25,000 bases of DNA. Origin: Cryptomeria japonica. Lineage: Eukaryota > Streptophyta > Pinopsida > Cupressales > Cupressaceae. Location of the stretch: assembly GCF_030272615.1 (NCBI RefSeq), contig NW_026728926.1, positions 7,501 to 32,500 of the forward strand, read 5' to 3'. The position numbers and the translations under genes were made by a program. How positions within the stretch are numbered: the stretch's first letter is position 1; every line of letters begins with the position of its first letter. Positions 18,195 to 25,000 of this stretch are shown here, one piece after another. The notes below the pieces were generated by a model. That model did no database searches. It was not told where the DNA came from and saw only the letters and a list, made by a program, of their open reading frames with translations.

Positions 18195-18289
18195 GTGCCC
18201 CTCTATCTCGACCGATGTTGGTGCTTGAAAGGGTTGGGATCGCTCGGATTTATAAACGTGCACCACCATTTGTCGAGTGTGAGGGACGC
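18195..18289 (+). other. Promoter-proximal long hairpin of P12 (imperfect)
   Basis: Left arm about 18195-18227 (CTCGACCGATGTTGGTGCTT) and right arm about 18257-18289 (GTGCACCACCATTTGTCGAG) pair over most of their length with a few mismatches. It is equivalent in place to the P13 hairpin. Confidence 0.55.
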
Positions 18290-18580
18290 GGCAGGTCTCC
18301 TAAATGCTATGCGGGCGCTCTCTGAGAATCTCTATCCGGCCTCGACACAGACTAGTCTTGCTGAATGGTTTGGCACTGGTAGTCGATCCAACACGTCGTT
18401 GTTGTGGCCGCCTAGGCGATTCGATTCGAGCCCCCGTCTAGCTTTTGGGTTGCTTGGCGGATTTTGCCCTATCCGCAAGTGAGCTCGGTCCCTAAACGTT
18501 CGAGAAACCCGATTGCTATGCGCCGACTCTCTTTCTTGCGAGCCTCCATCTAGCTTTTGGGTCTCTACGGAACGGAAGTC

Positions 18581-18660
18581 GGAATCTGGGACCGTTGTTT
18601 GATTCGACGAGGCAGACTACGGTTGTGCGAGAATCGGACAAATAACTTATATAGGGGAGG
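18581..18660 (+). promoter_or_regulatory. Pol I promoter-like module P13, the rightmost
   Basis: Upstream element CGGAATCTGGGACCGTTGTT at 18581 and core TATATAGGGGAGG at 18648, spacing 67; predicted start A18653. Being the last TATATAGGGG before the right end of the window, it is a candidate for the gene promoter, unless another lies beyond 25000. If it is, the external transcribed spacer would be longer than 6.3 kb and would include the 188-bp array. Confidence 0.74.
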
Positions 18661-18684
18661 TGTTGACTGGAGCATTCTCCCCCG

Positions 18685-18774
18685 TGCCCCTCTAACTCGA
18701 CCAATGCTGGCGCTCGAACGGTGGTAGCGCTCGGATTTTCATTGAGCGCCAGCATTGGTCGATTTAGAGGGGCA
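18685..18774 (+). other. 31-bp inverted repeat (hairpin) downstream of P13
   Basis: Left arm 18685-18715 and right arm 18744-18774 are reverse complements with one mismatch over 31 bases. The core is CGACCAATGCTGGCGCTC against GAGCGCCAGCATTGGTCG, and the loop is 28 nt. It would occupy about +33 to +122 of a transcript from P13, directly after the short GGGGAG/CTCCCC stem. Confidence 0.9.
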
Positions 18775-19017
18775 TGCGAGATTCCCGAATGCTATGCGAG
18801 GGCTCTAACGGAAATGTCTATTGGTTTCGGTATGGATGCAATTGCGAGTGGTTCGGCAAAGGTAGTCGTTCCGATGCGTCCATGTCGTGGCCAAATCGAT
18901 AATTCGATTTGAGCCCTCGTATAGCATTTGGGTCTCTCGATGTGATTCCGCATTCCAGTCCCTTTGGGCACTGCTTGAGCCGCATCCCAGGGGGTTCCCT
19001 TCCCAATAATCTGCCTC

Positions 19018-22000
19018 GCAACCCGATTGCTATGCGGTGAGGCTCCTCGGCCGCCTCGGAACTATCTGTGTATCAGACGCATCGCGGGATAAGGGGTTGG
19101 CAACGGTAGTCGCCCCAAGCGCGTCCGATGCTTGGACCATTCCGAGGCGGCCCTGAAGCCTCTTCCGTCTAGCCGTTGGGTCCTTCTCGCCGCATCCCTC
19201 GCCTCGCACCCCGATTGCTATGCGGTGAGGCTCCTCGGCCGCCTCGGAACTATCTGTGTATCGGACGCGTCGCGGGATAAGGGGTTGTCACTGGTAGTCG
19301 CCCCAAGCGCGTCCGATGCTTGGACCATTCCGAGGCGGCCCTGAAGCCTCTTCCGTCTAGCCGTTGGGTCCTTCTCGCCGCATCCCTCGCCTCGCACCCC
19401 GATTGCTATGCGGTGAGGCTCCTCGGCCGCCTCGGAACTATCTGTGTATCGGACGCGTCGCGGGATAAGGGGTTGTCATTGGTAGTCGCCCCAAGCGCGT
19501 CCGATGCTTGGACCATTCCGAGGCGGCCCTGAAGCCTCTTCCGTCTAGCCGTTGGGTCCTTCTCGCCGCATCCCTCGCCTCGCACCCCGATTGCTATGCG
19601 GTGAGGCTCCTCGGCCGCCTCGGAACTATCTGTGTATCGGACGCGTCGCGGGATAAGGGGTTGTCACTGGTAGTCGCCCCAAGCGCGTCCGATGCTTGGA
19701 CCATTCCGAGGCGGCCCTGAAGCCTCTTCCGTCTAGCCGTTGGGTCCTTCTCGCCGCATCCCTCGCCTCGCACCCCGATTGCTATGCGGTGAGGCTCCTC
19801 GGCCGCCTCGGAACTATCTGTGTATCGGACGCGTCGCGGGATAAGGGGTTGTCACTGGTAGTCGCCCCAAGCGCGTTCGATGCTTGGACCATTCCGAGGC
19901 GGCCCTGAAGCCTCTTCCGTCTAGCCGTTGGGTCCTTCTCGCCGCATCCCTCGCCTCGCACCCCGATTGCTATGCGGTGAGGCTCCTCGGCCGCCTTGGA
20001 ACTATCTGTGTATCGGACGCGTCGCGGGATAAGGGGTTGTCACTGGTAGTCGCCCCAAGCGCGTCCGATGCTTGGACCATTCCGAGGCGGACCCGAAGCC
20101 TCTTCCGTCTAGCCGTTGGGTCCTTCTCGCCGCATCCTTCGCCTCGCACCCCGATTGCTATGCGGTGAGGCTCCTCGGCCGCCTCGGAACTATCTGTGTA
20201 TCGGACGCGTCGCGGGATAAGGGGTTGTCACTGGTAGTCGCCCCAAGCGCGTCCGATGCTTGGACCATTCCGAGGCGGACCCGAAGCCTCTTCCGTCTAG
20301 CCGTTGGGTCCTTCTCGCCGCATCCCTCGCCTCGCACCCCGATTGCTATGCGGTGAGGCTCCTCGGCCGCCTTGGAACTATCTGTGTATCGGACGCGTCG
20401 CGGGATAAGGGGTTGTCACTGGTAGTCGCCCCAAGCGCGTCCGATGCTTGGACCATTCCGAGGCGGACCCGAAGCCTCTTCCGTCTAGCCGTTGGGTCCT
20501 TCTCGCCGCATCCCTCGCCTCGCACCCCGATTGCTATGCGGTGAGGCTCCTCGGCCGCCTTGGAACTATCTGTGTATCGGACGCGTCGCGGGATAAGGGG
20601 TTGTCACTGGTAGTCGCCCCAAGCGCGTCCGATGCTTGGACCATTCCGAGGCGGACCCGAAGCCTCTTCCGTCTAGCCGTTGGGTCCTTCTCGCCGCATC
20701 CCTCGCCTCGCACCCCGATTGCTATGCGGTGAGGCTCCTCGGCCGCCTTGGAACTATCTGTGTATCGGACGCGTCGCGGGATAAGGGGTTGTCACTGGTA
20801 GTCGCCCCAAGCGCGTCCGATGCTTGGACCATTCCGAGGCGGCCCCGAAGCCTCTTCCGTCTAGCCGTTGGGTCCTTCTCGCCGCATCCCTCGCCTCGCA
20901 CCCCGATTGCTATGCGGTGAGGCTCCTCGGCCGCCTTGGAACTATCTGTGTATCGGACGCGTCGCGGGATAAGGGGTTGTCACTGGTAGTCGCCCCAAGC
21001 GCGTCCGATGCTTGGACCATTCCGAGGCGGCCCCGAAGCCTCTTCCGTGTAGCCGTTGGGTCCTTCTCGCCGCATCCCTCGCCTCGCACCCCGATTGCTA
21101 TGCGGTGAGGCTCCTCGGCCGCCTTGGAACTATCTGTGTATCGGACGCGTCGCGGGATAAGGGGTTGTCACTGGTAGTCGCCCCAAGCGCGTCCGATGCT
21201 TGGACCATTCCGAGGCGGACCTGAAGCCTCTTCCCTCTAGCCGTTGGGGCTTTCTCGCCGCATCCCTCGCCTCGCACCCTGATTGCTATGCTGTGAGGCT
21301 CCTCGGCCGCCTTGGAACTATCTGTGTATCGGACGCATCGCGGGATAAGGGGTTGGCAGTGGTAGTCGCCCCAAGCGCATCCGATGCTTGGACCATTCCG
21401 AGGCGGCCCTGCAGCCTCTTCCGTCTAGCCGTTGGGGCCATCTCGCCGCATCCCCCACCTCGCACCACGATTGCTATGCGGTGAGGCTCCTTGGCCGCCT
21501 CGGAACTATCTGTGTATCGGACGCATCGCGGGATAAGGGGTTGTCACTGGTAGTCGCCCCAAGCGCGTCCGATGCTTGGACTATTCCGAGGCGGCCCTGC
21601 AGCCTCTTCCGTCTAGCCGTTGGGGCCATCTCGCTGCATCCCCCACCTCCTCGGCCGCCTCGGAACTATCTGTGTATCGGACGCATCGCGGGATAAGGGG
21701 TTGGCAGTGGTAGTCGCCCCAAGCGCGTCCGATGCTTGGACTATTCCGAGGCAGCCCTGCAGCCTCTTCCGTCTAGCCTTTGGGGCCATCTCGCCGCATC
21801 CCTCGCCTCGCACCCCGATTGCTATGCGGTGAGGCTCCTCGGCCGCCTGGGAACTATCTTCGTATCGGACGCATCGCGGGATAAGGGGTTGTCACTGGTA
21901 GTCGCCCCAAGCGCGTCCGATGCTTGGACTATTCCGAGGCGGCCCTGTGGCCTCTTCCGTCTAGCCGTTGGGGCCATCTCGCCGCATCCCCCACCTCGCA

Positions 22001-22938
22001 CCCCGATTGCTATGCGGTGAGGCTCTTCGGCCGCCTTGGAACTATCTTCGTATCGGACGCATCGCGGGATAAGGGGTTGTCACTGGTAGTGGCCCCAAGC
22101 GCGTCCGATGCTTGGACTATTCCGAGGCGGCCCTGCAGCCTCTTCCGTCTAGCCGTTGGGGCCATCTCGCCGCATCCCCCACCTCGCACCCCGATTGCTA
22201 TGCGGTGAGGCTCCTCGGCCGCCTTGGAACTATCTTCCTATCGGACGCATCGCGGGATAAGGGGTTGTCACTGGTAGTCGCCCCAAGCGCGTCCGATGCT
22301 TGGACTATTCCGACGCGGCCCTGTGGCCTCTTCCGTCTAGCCGTTGGGGCCATCTCGCCGCATCCCCCACCTCGCACCCCGATTGCTATGCGGTGAGGCT
22401 CCTCGGCCGCCTTGGAACCATCTTCGTATCGGACGCATCGCGGGATAGGGGGCTGTCACTGGTAGTCGCCCCAAGCGTGTCCGATGCTTGGACCATTCCT
22501 AGGCGGCCCTGAAGCCTCTTCCGTCTAGCCGTTGGGGCCTTCCCGCCCCATCCCTCGCCTCGCACCCCCGATTGCTATGCGGTGAGGCTCCTCGGCCGCC
22601 TTGGAACCATCTGTGTATCGGACGCATCGCGGGATAAGGGGTTGGCACTGGCAGTCGCCCCAAGCGCGTCCGATGCTTGGACCATTCCGAGGTGGCCCTG
22701 AAGCCTCTTCCGTCTAGCCGTTGGGGCCTTCCCGCCCCATCCCTCGCCTCGCACCCCGATTGATATGCGGTGAGGCTCCTCGGCCGCCTTGGAACTATCT
22801 GTGTATCGGACGCATCGCGGGATAAGGGGTTGGCACTGGTAGTCGTCCCAATCGCATCCGATGCTTGGACCATTCCGAGGCGGCCCTGCAGCCTCTTCCG
22901 TTTAGCCGTCGGGGCCTTCCCGCCGCATCCCTCGCCTC
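19018..22938. repeat. 188-bp tandem array (about 21 units)
   Basis: GCAYCCCGATTGCTATGCGG marks unit starts every 188 bases from 19018 to 21462 (14 units). A 160-bp unit lacking about 28 bases then starts near 21650, followed by units at 21810, 21998, 22186, 22374, 22562 and 22751; the 22562 unit has one extra C. Local subfamilies exist: GCGGCCCTGAAG (left), GCGGACCCGAAG (about 20080-20660), and TTGGGGCCATCTCGCCGCAT with GGACTATTCC (about 21420-22330). Each unit includes a 13-bp inverted repeat, GGCCGCCTCGGAA/TTCCGAGGCGGCC. Repeated 70-94-codon open frames shift frame each unit because 188 is not a multiple of 3; they are not genes. Confidence 0.96.
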
Positions 22939-23130
22939 GCATCCCGATTCCTATGCGGTGAGTCTTCTCGGCCGCCGCGGAACTATACCTGTTATTGCTA
23001 CTGCATCCTTCGGCTGGTAACCTCCTCTGCCGCCTTGGAACGTTCTCTTTGTCGGACGCGTCGCGGGATAAGGGGTTGGCACTGGTAGTCGCCCCAAGCG
23101 CGCCCGATGCATAGACCGCTCCGAGTCGAC
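22939..23130. repeat. Degenerate terminal 188-bp unit
   Basis: It starts like a unit (GCATCCCGATTCCTATGCGG), is disrupted around 22985-23030, then resumes as GGACGCGTCGCGGGATAAGG and GGTAGTCGCCCCAAGCGCGC before fading. Confidence 0.8.
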
Positions 23131-23480
23131 CTTGCTTTCAGCCTCTCACATGCATAGACCTCTCTGAGTCGACCCTGCAGCCTCTCACGTTTAGCCTTTG
23201 GAATCTCGCCTCACAACATGATTGCTATCCTTGATGCATCCCTTGCCTCGAGCCCTGATTGCTTTCTTGGCTGCATCCCTCCTCTCCTCACAGCCCGGTT
23301 GTCATCACTGCTTCATCCGTCGCTTCATGCATTCTGGCTGCTGGGCCCTTCCCACCGCACACCTCGATTGCTATCTCTTCTGCATCACACACCCCGATTG
23401 CTATCTCTGCTACATCCCTCGGCTCTCACTTCTGCATCCTTCGCCTCACACCTCGATTGCTATCAATGCTGCATCCGTAA
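23131..23480. repeat. Short degenerate repeats derived from the 188-bp unit
   Basis: A GACCKCTCYGAGTCGACC word occurs twice (about 23113-23132 and 23157-23176). Then CACCYCGATTGCTATC and CTGCATCCNTCGCCTCACA words recur every 30-60 bases. These words come from the CTCGCACCCCGATTGCTATG part of the 188-bp unit. No gene seen. Confidence 0.7.
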
Positions 23481-23640
23481 CCTCACACCCCGATTGCTAT
23501 GCGGGGAGGCTCCTTGGCCGCCTTGGAAATTTCTGTGTGTCGGACGCACCGCGGGATAAGGGGTTGGCACTGGTAGTCGCCCCAAGTGCGCCCGATTCTT
23601 AGACCGCTTCGAGGTGACCTCGTAGCCTCTTTCGTCCAGG
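23481..23640. repeat. Isolated diverged 188-bp unit
   Basis: One further recognisable unit: CACACCCCGATTGCTATGCG, CTTGGCCGCCTTGGAA, GCGGGATAAGGGGTTGGCAC, GGTAGTCGCCCCAAGTGCGC. It is separated from the main array by about 350 bp of broken repeats. Confidence 0.82.
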
Positions 23641-24540
23641 CTTCCTACCTTCAACGCCCTTTTTACACCTCGATTGCTATGCGCGGGCTCGTTGGCGTCT
23701 ATCACCTCTCTGCGAAGAGTGGCACGATGATTGTTGGGGTAAATCGTAGCAGTCCGATCTCTGGCCTTGGGCCATTGTGAGGGCTGATCGATTTCCTGTG
23801 CGCATCTCGTGTTCGCCCAGTAACAGACTCGACGACTTGTAATCGGTCTTGTTCCCGATTGTTCCTGGAGGTAGTCTTCGGAACTCTTGGATTTGACCTG
23901 TCACTCGAACTGTCCTCTTCCGAGGATGCTTGTGTGTGTGTGCTTGTGCCATTTCCTTGGCGGTATTAACGAGATATTAAAGAGCGGAGTGAGCGCCTCG
24001 CCCAGCTATGTTTGGGGCTCTCACTCCCTTACCCGGTGTGCGACCGCTTTGCACGTAGGTTGCGGAGCATCGCGACTCTTTCGATGTTTGGCGGTTGTCT
24101 TCCGGTGATGCGTTGGTCCCGAAGTGCACGTTACTAGCATTTCTGCCATTGTTCTCGATCTTTGGCACGTTCCTTCGTTGCAATTGGATATATATCTCCG
24201 TTTATACGCGCAGGCTTCTCCCGCCTATTCAGCGCTGTCCCACTCTCAGCACTCTCGTGGTCTCCTTGGCTTCTCTCTCCCGTGAGCGAGCTCTCTTCTC
24301 GAGTCTTTTCCATGTCCCATGGAGGTTGCCTTGCGAAATTCGGGCACACAAACGTGACCGGATAAGAGCGGAATTGCCTATGAGGAGAAGCTCACCTTAG
24401 GGAGCAGCAATGCCGAGTGTTTCGACAGAGGGTAGAGGGGGCGTTGTTTGGGCGGTTGCACAAAAGAGTGCTACGTTTGCACTGAAGGTTGCTTCTTCGT
24501 CTCCGACGAACTCTTCGAGGCAAAAAAGCTTGTTTACGGG
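23641..24540. other. Mostly single-copy spacer or external transcribed spacer
   Basis: About 900 bp with no clear internal repeat except a short GTGTGTGTGTG run near 23935. Open frames of 60-121 codons occur on both strands but overlap and show no recognisable domain. If P13 or an earlier module is used, this would be transcribed as 5' external spacer. No rRNA is recognised. Confidence 0.5.
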
Positions 24541-24678
24541 GTCGAGGTGGGACTGTTCGTGCGAGTTGCGCCACCAAAAGTGCGTAGGGGGCATATACCT
24601 GGGAAATGGATGTCTCTGAGTGGCCTTACTCGGTCGCGTGCACGGTGCATTCTCTAACGGCAGGACTGTCGCGAGCAT
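24541..24678. repeat. 138-bp direct repeat, copy 1
   Basis: It starts GTCGAGGTGGGACTGTTCGT, includes ACCAAAAGTGCGTAGGGGGC and GGAAATGGATGTCTCTGAGT, and ends GACTGTCGCGAGCAT. It matches 24859-24996 at a spacing of exactly 318. Confidence 0.92.
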
Positions 24679-24858
24679 GTGCGGTTCGGATGTTTTCGGG
24701 TAAAGGGTTCCGTACGGGATGTTCTTCCCAGGCTCCTGTGAACCGAGACTCTGCATCGTCATGCTCCGGCTCCCGTGGGTGCTTCATGCCTCGTCGAGCT
24801 GTTTGTCGTGGACGATTAAGGCCGAGGCCTTCCTTCGAGAGGGGAATTGTTCAGGCTG

Positions 24859-24996
24859 GTCGAGGCGGGATTGTTCGTGCGGGGTGCACCACCAAAAGTG
24901 CGTAGGGGGCATATGCCTGGGAAATGGATGTCTCTGAGTGGCCTTACTCGGTCGCGTGCACGGTGCACAGTCTCACGGCATGACTGTCGCGAGCAT
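24859..24996. repeat. 138-bp direct repeat, copy 2
   Basis: A second copy with several substitutions clustered near its ends. The central stretch from ACCAAAAGTGCGTAGGGGGC through GCCTTACTCGGTCGCGTGCA differs by only one base (CATATACC/CATATGCC). The intervening 24679-24858 is only vaguely similar to the sequence before copy 1. The array may go on beyond the window. Confidence 0.92.
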
Positions 24997-25000
24997 CGAC

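Larger units (their letters stand above)
17730..19017 (+). repeat. Diverged 440-490-bp promoter-unit repeats
   Basis: Three related bodies follow P11, P12 and P13. Shared words are ATTGCTATGC/AATGCTATGC, a GAATGGTTYGGCAMTGGTAG stretch, TCGNTCCAACACGTC, and CGTCTAGCTTTTGGGTTGCT. The third body (to about 18950) is the most changed and leads into the 188-bp array. No gene is recognised; short open frames are not conserved between bodies. Confidence 0.8.

Noticed and set aside
19132-22396. Serial 70-94-codon frames with nearly identical products in the 188-bp array
   Set aside because: They begin at TTG or rare starts, overlap the next unit in another frame, and vary exactly as the DNA repeat does. 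There is no sign of codon-level constraint.
19018-22938. CRISPR-like array because of regular spacing
   Set aside because: The whole 188-bp unit is repeated, with no unique spacers, and the setting is plant rDNA.
23930-23945. GT-rich microsatellite
   Set aside because: Only about five GT steps; too short to mean anything beyond chance.
24186-24200. TATATATCTCC as a further Pol I promoter
   Set aside because: It lacks the GGGG after TATATA, the ACAAATARCTT lead and the upstream element 67-68 bases before, all of which are shared by the 13 accepted modules.
24397-24762. 121-codon minus-strand open frame in the mostly single-copy right part
   Set aside because: It overlaps other open frames on the plus strand, runs into the 138-bp direct repeat, and has no recognisable domain or gene context.

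Overview
This window looks like the inside of a very long ribosomal DNA intergenic spacer (IGS) from a land plant, most likely a gymnosperm. Two full-length 5S rRNA genes lie on the minus strand (3781-3898 and 11718-11835). Their sequence, including GGGCCGGAGTAGTACTGGG in the middle, is the form I associate with conifers and Ginkgo rather than flowering plants. On the plus strand, 13 copies of a plant RNA polymerase I promoter-like core (TATATAGGGG) lie between 14.5 and 18.7 kb. No 18S, 5.8S or 26S sequence is visible, so the spacer is longer than 25 kb. The genus is not determined; linkage of 5S to the 35S unit is known from several gymnosperms, bryophytes and some Asteraceae.

Layout. (1) 1-13087 is a higher-order array. 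A block of about 7.94 kb holds five or more GC-rich subunits, each opening with TGCCTTTTCTGGAAATTAGT and packed with GTGCGCAC, followed by one 5S gene and a C-rich minisatellite. One full copy (5151-13087) and the last 5150 bases of the preceding copy are present. (2) 12570-14284 is the expanded minisatellite of degenerate GGCACCCACCTT/CTAGCACCCACC words. (3) 14479-18660 is a promoter zone: six promoters in a 157-bp repeat family, a perfect 52-bp satellite (15535-16130), four promoters in a 311-bp family, a 50/56-bp alternating satellite, and three promoters in diverged 440-490-bp units. (4) 19018-22938 is a 188-bp tandem array of about 21 units, apparently derived from the body of the preceding promoter units. 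(5) 22939-25000 is degenerate repeat remnants, spacer or external transcribed spacer without a recognised gene, and a 138-bp direct repeat at the right end.

How it would work: the promoter-like modules face right, so the next 18S gene should lie beyond 25000 on the plus strand. The last promoters would yield transcripts starting with a GGGGAG/CTCCCC hairpin and, in the last three modules, a second longer hairpin. The 5S genes point the opposite way and have internal Pol III control elements and T-run terminators.

No protein-coding gene is supported. Long open frames, up to several hundred codons on both strands and in several frames at once, are by-products of GC-rich, stop-poor repeats. All calls come from reading the sequence by eye; identities are approximate and no alignment or folding program was run.
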